From Ailanthus altissimus (lineage: Eukaryota; Streptophyta; Magnoliopsida; Sapindales; Simaroubaceae): 64,000 nucleotides of DNA. Of this stretch, positions 1 through 11,304 are shown piece by piece. The translations under genes were made by a program, and so were the position numbers. Each line of letters begins with the position of its first letter. The first letter of the stretch is position 1. The stretch is from positions 4,605,501 to 4,669,500 of the forward strand of contig OX327693.1 in assembly GCA_946807835.1 (NCBI GenBank). Reading direction: 5' to 3'. The notes beneath the pieces are model-generated. The model ran no database searches and was not told the origin of the DNA. It worked only from the letters and a program-made list of their open reading frames with translations.

Positions 1-823
1 ATATAGATTAATTCTCCATAAGTGTTTATAATTAGAGTTAGGTCGAGTATCCGTTAACCTCTTTAATTACATCTTTATTCTTGATCCACATTGATTCTTT
101 TTTGAATATTTAATTTGTGAAATTAACAACTTTATTATTATTTTCTTTAACTTTTAAAAAAAACTGAGGGCTCATAATATTCAAGACTAGAATCAATTAT
201 CAAGAGAACAACTTATCTAACTTCCTTTTAGAAAGAATGGAGTTCATATCAGTGAGAAATGTTCTAAGTTATCCATTTTGTTACATTTATAAAATACTTA
301 ATAATTGACTGAAAATCTTTTATAGTCTTTCCCTTGTAAATTAATAAACATAACTCAATGAATAAGAGTTCATTAATCACTCAAATCCATATATAATTAT
401 ATTGTGATAAAATAAATTCTCTTTACTAACGAAGATTAATAGAGAATTAATTTTATCATGTTCTAGTCTTATATAATCAACATTATAAAAAATGCCTCAA
501 TTTTTTATGTTAACACATAAAATGATCCGAATAATACTATTGTACACAATATACAAATTGATCGCACTTATAATCTATTAAAATGAAGTTTTCGTATTCA
601 TTTAGACTAAGGACAAATTTAAATTATTATGTTTAAATTTAATCTTCTCGTATATAATTATTATTTACTAAATTTAAAATTATATATAATAATTAAATAA
701 TTTTATGATATTTGAATAAAATAATCATATTTATAAATATAATATTAAATAAATAATTACTATTAATTAATTTTAATAATATTTAAATACAAATAATTAT
801 ATTTTTAAGACACACTTCCAACA
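1..823 (-). repeat. LTR-like repeat, truncated by window edge (copy 1)
   Basis: This block aligns base for base over most of its length with 62600-63410, in the same orientation. Read on the minus strand it starts TGTTGGAAGTGTGTCTTAAA, which resembles the start of many copia LTRs. No primer-binding site or polypurine tract was seen beside it, so it looks like a solo or orphan LTR. Its other end lies outside the window. Confidence 0.6.
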
Positions 824-1489
824 TTTATTATACTAAAAAAGCAATTACATAAATTTTATAACGAGAGAGGATTACAATGATTTAAATCTCACTCAATTTC
901 GCTTTGTAACATGAGAGAAATTGCTTAATAAAATTGGTTAAACAATCAGCGGTATATACTTTGTTTTAACACCGAGCTGAAGCCTACTAACCATCTACCT
1001 ATTTGTCATCATGGCAGGCAAAATCAACATATTCTCCGTAGCCAAGTCAGCATATCCAGAATTTATACGAGGTTCCTTCCAAAATATATTCTTTTATTAT
1101 GACCATCATTATAACCACAATTATAGAGAAAGGAGGGTAATATCTAGAATAGTTTTTTTTTTTTTAATTGGCTTCTATTCAAACTGTAGTTTTTGAATTC
1201 TAACTATTACGTGAAGACCATTTGTTTTAGAGGACGGTAAGACAAAGGGGACCTCTAAATAAAGCCATTTGCCTAGATGCGCTTCAATCCCTGTTGGAAT
1301 ATTAAGTACTTTTCTTTTGGATTCAGTAACCAAAATTCCTCTTCTTTCTCTTTAATTAATTTGCAAAGAATTTTAAAAAGAGATGACAAACGCTTTTTAT
1401 GCTCCTACATCAATTGTGAGCCATTACATTATTTGTGCCTATTTTGATATTTTCACGATCATCTTGCTCAACTGATCGCTTCACATATA
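824..1489. other. Intergenic, nothing recognised
   Basis: AT-rich sequence. The 61-codon reading frame at 1011-1196 resembles no family and ends in a poly-T run. It may include the 3' flank of the decayed NLR copy that follows. Confidence 0.5.
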
Positions 1490-3235
1490 CCTTTAGGTTG
1501 ACCTGACTTTTTTGTTATTCTGAAAATTTTCATTTAAGTCGTATTCCCTACTACTATGTGCAGCTAACTTATCCTCTCTGTTGATAGATATAAGCTGAAC
1601 TTCATGCCTCATTAGTGTAGTTTTGGTGGAAGATGTGTTGTATTTTTCTTCGGAGTTTTTTCTAATGCATGCAGCATCCTCATCCATAACTGACTCAACT
1701 ACTATGTAAACTTTTCAAACGTCTAATCTTTTAACTCCATACCTTGAATGTCTCTGCAGTAATTCGGTTGCCTCAAGTCTGAGATCCTTCTCAGGTTCAA
1801 GCCCATAGTTGTGAGTTCCTAGCGACGGTGGTAATCTATGGTTGAATCAGGCCATGCATTAATCTCCAGAAAATATGTCAAATGTTGTGCTGGAACTGTG
1901 CTTATCATAGTTTCCAAGCATTCAGAGTGAATGGTCGCCAATATCAAATGATGCAGGTTTGATAATCTTAATCTGCAATCCAATTGCATTTGGAACTCTT
2001 AAAAGTTCAAGATTCTTACCAACAGAAAACCAAAACCCGAATGGAAATTAGGATTTTCACCTTCTAATACATGAAAACTCCATGGGCGATAGCAGTACTC
2101 CCAATTCCACACACAGCTAGTGTGAGTAAAACTAGCACCATGTTCACGTTGCTAGCAACCAAGCAACTCAAGAACGTGCGAGGCCACAAAGATTATGAGT
2201 GGCCTTTTTCATTTGTTCTTTCAGTTAACAAAATTAATTACTAGCTATTAATATAAAGAAACCATAAGTAAATAAACATTTTCTTAATAAACAATAACAT
2301 TAAAAATTAAGAATAATTTGTAAAAAAACAAGAAAATATTAAAGGAGAATAAAATGATTAAAAAAATTACAACAATTATAATTGTTGTCTCCTTAAATAT
2401 CTTAAAGAAAAATAGTATTCATTAAATTGCTTATAGCAATTATTATTGTTGTCTCTTTACACCTTTTAAAGAAAAATCTTATTCATAAAATTGCGAATTC
2501 AGGTATAGAAATGATGTTTAAAATATAGGAAAGAAAAGATTTTATTTTAGGCAAAAGAAAAAGAAAAAAGAATTTAACAACATTTATTTAAATTTTTTAT
2601 TCTTGTATTCAAACATTTGACAATTTTAAGGAAACTTAATTAAAATGCAGGCTTTATTATTATGTAGATACTTATTTTGAAAGAAAAAAAAACTAAATTG
2701 GTAATGGGGCCTTATTATAATGTCATATTTATTTTTAAAAAAATCAATTGATGTCTTTAAAAATATTGTATTCATATTTTTAAGAGTAATGCTGACATTT
2801 TAAAATTTAATCTAAAATTATAACGTAAAAGTGATGTGTCGAATAAATATTAAATAATAAAATAATATAAATTTTAAATTTATTTATTATATTTAATATT
2901 TATTTGATATATTTTTTTTAAAAATAAAATTTAAAATAAAATTTTAAGATACCTAATATTACTATTATGAAAATCCAGCTCTGCTTAGTAGCTACACATT
3001 TGTCACTTCTAGTAACTAAGCTCATCGAAACATCATGTTCAAATCTACTTGAACTCATCGAAAGTGAAAGTAATATCGTCATAGCTATCGCCAGCAACAA
3101 CATTGCGAAGCAAATTCAAGAGCAAAGCCAACCGTCCTTCAATTCTCCTCAACTTTTGGGTCGAATTTCAGTCGATACTTCTGATTAAACCCAAGCATCA
3201 ACCAATTCATCGACCTTAGGAACAAGGCCTTCCCT
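1490..3235 (-). pseudogene. Decayed CC-NB (NLR-like) paralogue
   Basis: The minus strand carries three collinear blocks matching the intact gene at 24809-26188. 3235-2966 corresponds to the second half of the CC domain (KVDELVDAWV, then after a frameshift LLNLLRNVVAGD). 2170-1840 corresponds to the degenerate P-loop region (AVCGIGSTAIAHGVF) and the later VPAQHLTYFLEINAW block. 1820-1490 corresponds to the acidic tail (EKDLRLEATELLQ; MDEDAACIRKNSEE). Several stops and frameshifts are visible. The CC and NB blocks are separated by about 0.8 kb that includes a MITE-like palindrome at 2785-2963. The start of the CC was not found. Since the tail also matches, the CC-NB-tail architecture predates this duplication. 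Non-functional as seen. Confidence 0.85.
2785..2963. mobile_element. MITE-like palindrome inside the NLR pseudogene
   Basis: An AT-rich element with imperfect terminal inverted repeats: AGTAATGCTGACATTTTAAA at the left, and AGTAATATTAGGTATCTTAA read inward from the right. The interior (AGTGATGTGTCGAATAAATA...) recurs at 12835-12975, 23615-23785 and 27869-28026. It separates the CC and NB blocks of the decayed NLR copy. No target-site duplication was resolved because the flanks are low complexity. Confidence 0.6.
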
Positions 3236-3600
3236 TGAGTGAACAATAAATTCAGGACCACCTTTCATGTCCAAAAAAAAACTTTGATTACGAAAATAAG
3301 ATAAGTTTGTCTTTATTAAATTCATGTAATTTTTTATCTAATTCAAGAGTTATTATCACTAACAAGTGTTAGCGTCACTTGTGATTGTATTTATATATTG
3401 CTACTTTCAAATTAATCATTTTAATGTTTTATATATCAATTGTGACTTACATTAATAATTTTTAATATTATATAAATTTTCATTATTTGGGCTTCATTCA
3501 AATAAATAACTATTTAAAATTCAAGACAATTCAATAATTTATTTTAAACTTATATCAACTAGGTCCAAGATATAGAAGAGGGGAATTGGAATAACTGTTG
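3236..3600. other. Intergenic, nothing recognised
   Basis: AT-rich sequence between the NLR pseudogene and the left copia LTR. The first 100 bases may hold more of the decayed CC region, but no alignment could be made by eye. Confidence 0.4.
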
Positions 3601-3795
3601 TGAAAAATATAAAAATGAGTATATTTTGTTATATTTAAATAATATATAAAGTTAATTTTTATGTAGGCTTAAGATATATACAAAATAGAAATCAATATTT
3701 ACATTAATAATAATATATATATGATAGGGAAATATTAGGGAATTATTTCGATATGATAGGGGAATATTAGGGAATTATTCTGAAATAATTCCCTA
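3601..3795 (-). repeat. 3' LTR of copia-1
   Basis: It matches the 7762-7928 LTR over nearly its full length, including the shared stretch TTTACATTAATAA. It is about 28 bp longer because the segment GGGAATATTAGGGAATTATT is duplicated near its inner end. Confidence 0.75.
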
Positions 3796-4240
3796 CCCCC
3801 CTCCCCTCAAACTTAAGATGGTGAAGTAGAAGCAAATTTGTGTTTGGATATTAGAGTATGAAAGCGGTTAGAAAGTAGAGATTTAGTAAAGATATCAGAG
3901 ATTACTCTTCAGATGTGATAGAGTAGAGTGAAACAGTGCCCTGAGAAATGTGTTGCTAAATAAAGTGACAATCTGTTTCAATATGCTTAATCTACTCATG
4001 AAAAATATTATTGTGAGCGATTTGAATAGCACTTTAATTGTCACTATAAAAAGTTGTAGCACCAGAGTGAATAATACCTATATCTTTGAGAAGCCATCGA
4101 AGTAAAATAATCTCTTGGGTAGTATCAACAAGAATATAATACTCAGCCTCAGTACTAGAATAAACAGTGGCTGTCTGCTTTTTGGTTTTTCATGAAAGAA
4201 AAAAATCTCCTAAGAAAAGAAAAAAGTCAATAGTTGATCG

Positions 4241-6840
4241 TCAACTCGTAGGATCACATACCCAATCTAAATCGACATAAGCCAACATTACAAAGGGAGA
4301 GTGAACTGAAAAATAGAGACCATGAAAAAGTGCTCCCTCAAGATAACGCAGAATATGAAGAACTGCTGTAAAATAAGAGGTATAAGGAGCGGTTATAAAT
4401 TGATTGACAACATTAATAACATAAGCAGTATCTAGTCGAGTGACAAGAAGATATACCAACTAACTGACGATAAAGAGTGGCATCACTGAGGAGAATACTA
4501 TCAGAAGATCGAAGTTTAATATTAGGATCTAAGGGAGTAGAGGTAGTCTTATTATCTGTCAAGCCAGCTTTAGCAAGTAGATCCGATGTATATTTAGCCT
4601 GTGAGAAATAATATCCGAAAGAATCAGATAGTACTTTAAGTTCAAAAAAATAACTGAGGTGGTCAAGATCTTTTATTTTAAATTATTGATGAAAAGAGTT
4701 CTTGCGAGTTGAAATACCAATAAGATCATCATCCATGATAATTATATCATCAACATAGAGAATAATGAGAATACAACCTTATGCTGTCTTGAGAACAAAA
4801 AAAGTTGAGTCATAAGGATTAGACTGAAAATCATGTTGAAGAATAATCTCACTAAACTTTACAAATCATGCATGAAGAGTTTGTTTAAAATCGTATAGAG
4901 CACAACAAAGTTTACAAATTTTGCCTGAAGGATGTGGATAACTAGAATGAGACTTTATATATACTTCTTCAGTGAGATCATCATTAAAGAAAGCATTCTT
5001 GACATTTATTTGAAATAATGTTCAATCACAAACTGCAGCAACAACTAATAAACTCTAAATAGAAGTAAGTTTAGAAATTAGAGCAAATGTTTCTTCATAA
5101 TCAATTTCATATTCTTTAGTAAAGCCTTTGGCAATAAGACAAGCTTTATAACGCTTACTAGATTCATCAGATTCAGTTTTGATATTGTACACCTATTTGC
5201 ATCCAATGACAATTATATTAGGTGGAAGAGTAATAAAATTCTAAATATGTGACTTCTTAAGGGTCTGAGATTCTTCTGTCATTGCTTGCTGCCAAACAGG
5301 ATTAAAGCTAGCCTCAGAATAGGATTGAAGCTCATATAAAGAAATAGTAGTAGAGAAATTGTGATAATCACAAAGTTTAATAGAAAATTCTCTTACCTAA
5401 GAGGAATGATGAAGAAATGGTGAATAGGATGCCTTAGAGATGTCGAGAGCAGATCCTTCAGATGAGGTAGAAGGCTTAGAAGTAAGCGTTGTATTAGTAG
5501 ACTCACCTATATGAAACTCAGAAGAAGGATTTGTAGGTGAAGTATCAGAAAAAAGATCAACAAAATTATCTGTAAAAAATTATGAAATAGAAGGAGATAT
5601 ATAATTAAAGTTGGGTACAGAGAAAAATATTTTATACTCGAGAAATACTACATGACGAGAAATGCGAAGATAGTTAGATATAAGATCCCAACATCTATAA
5701 CATTTATATTTTATCTCGTATCCTAAGAAGTAACATAATAGAGTATGTGGCTCGAGTTTGGTGTGCTTATATTTTTGAAGTAAAATAAAGCAGACACAAC
5801 CAAATACTTTGAGGAGACTATAATTAAGTGAAGTTCTATAAAGATACTCATAAGGTGACTGGTTCTCTATAATAGACGAATAAACACGATTAGACAGCAG
5901 TAAGACAACTTTTCTAAAAAACGTTTAGGACAACATGAAGAGATAAGAAGAGCCTAAGTAGTGTCTAAAATATATTTGTGTTTATGTTCTACTATTCCAT
6001 TTTGCTGAGATGTATTAAGATAAGACCTTTGACATAGAGTGTCATGTTCCTGTATGAGATTCAGAAAGTTAGAATCTCTATACTTCATGACATTATCAGT
6101 ACATAGGATATGAGAACTGAGTTTTAACTATTTGAGCAAAATTTTAATAAATTTTAGTAAATTCTAATCATTGTTTCATAAGAAACAACCAACTATATCG
6201 AAAATAGTCATCAACGAATATCATAAAATATTTAGATTATTTCATTGTGGCATTGGAGAAGAACCATATATATTAGAATGTATAAGATCAAACGAAGCAT
6301 GAGAGACAATAGTACTAACATTAAAAGGTGAAGCTGATTGTTTAGCTAAAAGATATGTAAGACAATCATCTTTATTATCTGAAACAATACTTAAATGACC
6401 ACTAGATACCAAAAATCGAATGTGATTGACTGACACATAACCCAAACGAGAGTACCAAAGATATAATGAAGACATTGAAGAGGTAGATGTTGCAGACGAA
6501 AGATATAGAGAGGATAAATCTAAAGATATGAGTTTATACAAACGTCCAACCTTACAACCTGGCCCAGGCGTTTGATCAATCTTTGGATCCTGTACACAAT
6601 AATCAGAAGAAGTAAACAAAATATTAAAATCAAATTCGCATAATTAATTGACAGACAAAAGATTTAATGTGAGGTTAGAAATAAAAAAAGGTGTCAGATA
6701 CAGATAGATTAGGGCAAGACACTTGACTAACATGATTAACTTTCATGAGAGAACTATTGATAGTTTAAATAAATGATAAATAGGAATTAGGAAATTTAAA
6801 GGAGAAACTATAGAATCAGAAATCATGTGATTACAATATG
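4241..6840 (-). pseudogene. copia-1 polyprotein remnant
   Basis: Read on the minus strand, 6840-6640 resembles the protease-flanking region (LTLNLLSVN, typical of the copia segment after the aspartic protease). 6619-6242 is GAG-pre-integrase and the start of integrase (LWYSRLGYVSVNHIRFL and SHASFDLIHSNIYG). About 5200-4500 is reverse transcriptase in broken frames, and 4459-4241 is the RNase H junction (YLLVTRLDTAYVINVVNQF, ILRYLEGALFHGLYFS, YVDLDWVCDPTS). No frame stays open for more than 125 codons, so the polyprotein cannot be made. Confidence 0.85.
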
Positions 6841-7761
6841 CAAAGTCAAAATATCAAGAAGAACTACCTGAAATACTAAAGGAAGCAAAAATTAAAGGTT
6901 TATCAGAATTAGAGAAGGGTAAACATAGTAAAGGTTCAAGATTACTAGTCAAGTTAGAAGAGAGATTCACACCATCCTATGCAGCAATAACAGTAAGTCA
7001 TATACAAGTAGCACCTTGACACAGTTTAGGTATGTGGCATGGTTTAGGTAGAGTAAAACCAATAGAGAAATAATACCGAAAAGTATCAAACTTATCCATA
7101 TATCCCAAAATATGTAATTTCGATCGTTCAACTAATTTATAAATTAGCTATTAAACTTTTAATAATTATAAGTTAATCTAAAATTTTAAATAATTATAAA
7201 ATAACCCTTCAACATTTAACAAATTACAAATTAACTCGTAATTTTTATAAATTATAAATTGACCCCTAAAAATTTGTAATTATAAATTGACCCTAAAATT
7301 TTTCAAATTACAACATTACCTAAAAAGAGCAAAAAATTACAATATGACCTCCAAATATGAAAAATTTTACAAACAGACCCTTGTTGCAAAAAGAAATCTT
7401 CAGGTAGCGCGTCGTATGGTTTCTAATTTTCGATCGACGTAAATCTGACGACGTTTAAACTGTCAAAGATTGCGAATTCTCCTAAACAGGGTGATGTCGG
7501 TCACAGCGCCATATAACGACCGAAATCTGAAATGGCAATGACCGGCGGTAGAGACCTTCAAATGCGATTTCGGTGGTGTTAGAACGACCGGCGGTGTTTG
7601 AGTATCTTGGGGTTGGCAATGTCCAACACGACAACCTTCTAGTGATTTTTGATGACTTTCTGGCAAAACTCCGTTGAAGTTCCGACAAGTTTATGAAAAA
7701 AATTTAATAAATCTCTGACTAAACAAAAAAACAGTGAAAAAAAACTAGAGCTCTGATACTA

Positions 7762-7928
7762 TGTAAAAATTATAAAGATGAATATATTTTATTGTATTTA
7801 AATAATATGCAAAGTTAGCTTTTATATAAACTTAAAACATTTACAAAATAAAAAATAATATTTACATTAATAACAATATATATATATGGTAGATAAATAT
7901 TAAAAAATTATTCTGAAATAATTTTCTA
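7762..7928 (-). repeat. 5' LTR of copia-1
   Basis: Identified by its match to 3601-3795 and by the adjoining primer-binding site read on the minus strand. Length about 167 bp, short for a copia LTR. Confidence 0.75.
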
Positions 7929-9419
7929 ATAATTGATACTTCGTGTTTCCTTTAAATATTTTCTTTTGGTATGTGAAATAAATTTTTTACAATGCTCACA
8001 TAAATTTTTAAGTGAAAATAAATCTATATTTATAAATATCTCAAGAAAAATTGTTTAAAAAAAATTAATATTAATCAAATTTGTTGACCACTTTATAAAC
8101 CAGTTAGTCATTTGACTTAATTCAATTTTTTTACTGTTCAGCGAGCAAACCGACTAACCACTTATGGAGCCGACTAATTAGTTAAATCAAGTTTGATTAC
8201 ATAGCTGCTGACTGAAAAGTGATTCTGAAGCAATTGATAAACCAGCTAATCACTTTGAAGTAACTGGAAAGCGATTATCAAACTAGTTAACCCATTTTGA
8301 TGCAAAAAGCCCACAGCCATTTTACTTTGAACCAATTATGAAAGCAGTTTAGAAACTAGCTAAGTGATTTCAAATTGACTAACAGCTTCGGACAAACTGT
8401 CAAAGCCCTTTTTTTTTTTTTTTTTTGGAGAAAAATAAATTTTTTACTTTTGCAATTTTTTTGACGAAGAAGAATGTCAATATTATTAACAAGATAGCAA
8501 ACATTCAAGGTTAATACAAGCACAAAGAGAAAGGGGAATAAAATCTACCCACATCAAAGATAAACAATTCAATAACGCACTCTTAATAAAAAAATGCGTT
8601 ATTGAATTTTTTATTAATATTTATAAGTGTATTTTAAATAAATCAATATAAGTCAAGGTATTAAAATAGAAAGAATATACAAAGAACAAGAAAAGAAGAA
8701 ATTAGGCGCTTAAGTAGAAAATTGTGTAGGCACTGCACACTCAATCAAATATTATAAGTTCTCTTCTTTTAAACACAGAGCTGAGAATTAGGGATATGAT
8801 ATTTGAAAGAGTTATTTACATCTTTCAATAGTTATAATTTTGAAAAAATATTATATCTCTTTAAAAAGATACTTCATTTTTATAAATACTGTAGATACAT
8901 TATATTTAAATAATTTAATAATTTTTTTTTATTTTTGATAAAAATTCTATCTACTTATCAACTACATCAAAAATTTTATTTATTTTTTAAAAGAATTTAC
9001 ATTTGCATGCACTTTTATATATTTTAATTGTCATTAAATTTTAAAATTATATTATTATTTAAATTTTATTACACCTTAATTATTATCATTGTAAAGGTAA
9101 AAAATATTTTAAAAACAGTGTCTAATATGCCTAACATTCACTGCAACTTGTTGTATCCTTTTGTTTGCACATATAATCTACAATAATCCAACATTCCCTT
9201 CTCTCTTAACAAAAAACAAGAGTCATTCTCTAACGAGACCAAGTGCCTTGAAATTGCACTAAGAATATCACCCTCCACTAGGAGAATGAGCGTGCATTAA
9301 GAGTATAAATAAGTTTTAAGCAATCGATCTCAAACAAATGAACCTGTTGTTACAACTTGGCTAGTTGTTGAAGGCTATGAACAACACACAAAACATTCTG
9401 CAATAAAAAAAGAAATTTT
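7929..9419. repeat. Intergenic with degenerate tandem repeats (8080-8390)
   Basis: About 8080-8390 holds several degenerate copies of a unit containing AACCAGTTAGTCA / CCGACTAACCACTT / AACCAGCTAATCACTTT. A 22-base T run sits at 8408-8429. The remainder is AT-rich with no gene seen. Confidence 0.45.
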
Positions 9420-10720
9420 TTCTGAAAAAGAATATGCAGCCGCCATTAGAACCACCCTTTCAAAATCACGAACAACCCATCTAACACCCACCCTTTGCCA
9501 CAGTTCATTTAAGGCAGCATCCACATTTAGCTTTAGTTTATCATAAGAATGAGCTTTCCACCGATCCGAAATTATAGAGGAATGATTAAACCAGTCAAAC
9601 TAAACCAATACTTGTTGTAGAATTGAAGCCACCAGCCAAAACAATAGAAACAGATCCTGACAATGATTAATTTAAGGTAACCGATGCCGTACTAAAATCT
9701 AGCTCTGGAAAATTTAAACATCTTGCCAAAACAATAGCTTTCAAAGGCATAACCCGATTTCTTAGCTCTTGATATTCATATAAGAAAAATCCAGTAGCTT
9801 GCATTATATCCCGAGTTTACCAGAATGCTTAGCTGAAAATAGCCTTATTTCGAGCCTTCTAACATGACCATAATAGCCCACAAAACAATTCAAAATCCTC
9901 CACTTCTCAAGAGTCCGAAAGAAATTTAAGATCAACATCCCCAAATCTGACCCCCGAAATTCTAGAATACCCTTCCTAAAAATACTTTCATACCTTACAT
10001 CTTCCACATTCGGACACGAGATAAGTGCATGGAAACTTGTTATTAGGTCCCTTGTCAAAACCAAGTTTTTCTATACTCAAAGTAGCCATGGAATCTGTTT
10101 TGAGTTATCTCAAGTCTAAGATGTTGTCTTTCTCTACTTTTTCAAAACCTGATCCGCAACGCTGGCACAAAGGAAAAACATTCAAATGTCGTTTATGTAG
10201 ATTATAATTAGTAGGCAAAATGTTAAGGAAAGCTCTCCAAACAAAAACAATAAATTTTTGAGGGAATATTTAAATACCAAACATATTGCCACCATTTTTT
10301 TTAACCTCGAAGCTGAGACGTCCGAGTGTGATTGGGAGCCCATCCGAGATAACAAATAAGTTGACTTCACAGAAGAAAAAAAATTCCAAGATTTGGTGAA
10401 ATGTCATAACAATTTGTCACCCCCCAAAAAGGGCCTAATAGGAATTGAGATAGTCAATAACACATCCACTGGCCAAAGCACATCTCTCAAACAAGTTAAC
10501 ATCCCAGAAGCTGTCTCCGAATATTAAATCAGAAACCAAATAAACTTCTCGATCAAAGCTTGGGTTATTGGTTGAAATGAAAACGGACGTAGAAACCGAG
10601 GATCCGAGAAAACTGAGATAGACCAACCATGCATCCCCAACCCTCCATCGAATTCCAGTTTTAAGTATTCTTTCCTCTATAACAAGCTACGCCATAGGTA
10701 AGAACAATCTCTAGGGCAGG
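9420..10720 (-). pseudogene. LINE (non-LTR retrotransposon) 3' remnant
   Basis: On the minus strand, frames with several shifts give the ordered C-terminal parts of a plant LINE ORF2. 10720-10440 reads GIRWRVGDAWLV... followed by a DVNLFERCALASGCVIDYLN-like segment, the region between RT and zinc finger. About 10255-10130 reads FVWRAFLNILPTNYNLHKR...LCQRCGSGFE, a zf-RVT domain with Cys-X2-Cys. 9570-9430 reads KLKLNVDAALNELW...VRWVVRDFERVVLMAAA, an RNase H (RVT_3) domain. The RT core and ORF1 were not seen. The copy is 5'-truncated, as is usual for LINEs, and dead. Confidence 0.8.
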
Positions 10721-11043
10721 AAGCTGAGAAAAAATTGAAAATTCGGGAAATATTTATTTGTTTTAAATGATTAAAAAACGAAAATTATGTTTTTTTATTA
10801 AATGATATTTCTAAATAAAAATATGTTTGATATCATTCTTGAGAATATATCAGTTTTTTAGTCTTTAAAAAAAAAAATTCAAAATGGATGACCAATTGAA
10901 TAAAAAAAAAAAAGGTTGTATTTTTGTGTGAACTCACCAGAGCTCTTTTTTTTTTTTTTCCCTTTTTCAAAGCTAATTTGTAAAAATGTTTTGAATTTTT
11001 TATTAACGAATAAAGAGGTTTTTATTTTGTAATGTGAGTTTTT
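10721..11043. other. Intergenic, homopolymer-rich
   Basis: AT-rich sequence with A and T runs near 10868, 10903 and 10947. No coding signal. Confidence 0.4.
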
Positions 11044-11304
11044 CAAAATAATAATTAAGAAGGGGTTATTTATACCCTAAAAGTCTTTTTGAATAAATAA
11101 CTTTTAATAATTTCTTAATTATAAAATATTCAAAATACCAATTAAGATGGGGTTATTTATACTCTTAAAGTCATTTTGAAGAAATGACTTTTAATAATTT
11201 CTTAATTATAGAATATTCAAAATAATAATTAAGGTGGGGTTATTTATACTCTTAAAGTCATTTTGAATAAATGATTTTTAATAATTTCTTAATTATAAAA
11301 ATAT
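11044..11304. repeat. Tandem repeat, 87 bp x 3
   Basis: Three head-to-tail copies start at 11044, 11131 and 11218. Each contains AATTAAG(A/G)(A/T)GGGGTTATTTATA and TTTAATAATTTCTTAATTAT. Spacing is exactly 87 bp and the copies differ by a few substitutions. Confidence 0.85.

Larger units (their letters stand above)
3601..7928 (-). mobile_element. Decayed Ty1/copia LTR retrotransposon (copia-1)
   Basis: The element lies on the minus strand. Its 5' LTR is 7762-7928 and its 3' LTR is about 3601-3795. The primer-binding site (TATCAGAGC, initiator-Met tRNA type) is beside the 5' LTR at 7750-7760. A strong polypurine tract (TTGAGGGGAGGGGGG) abuts the 3' LTR at 3796-3810. The interior keeps the copia order protease, integrase, RT, RNase H but is full of stops and frameshifts. 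No gag with a zinc knuckle was found; 7140-7740 holds unrelated-looking sequence. No matching target-site duplication was seen. Confidence 0.85.
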
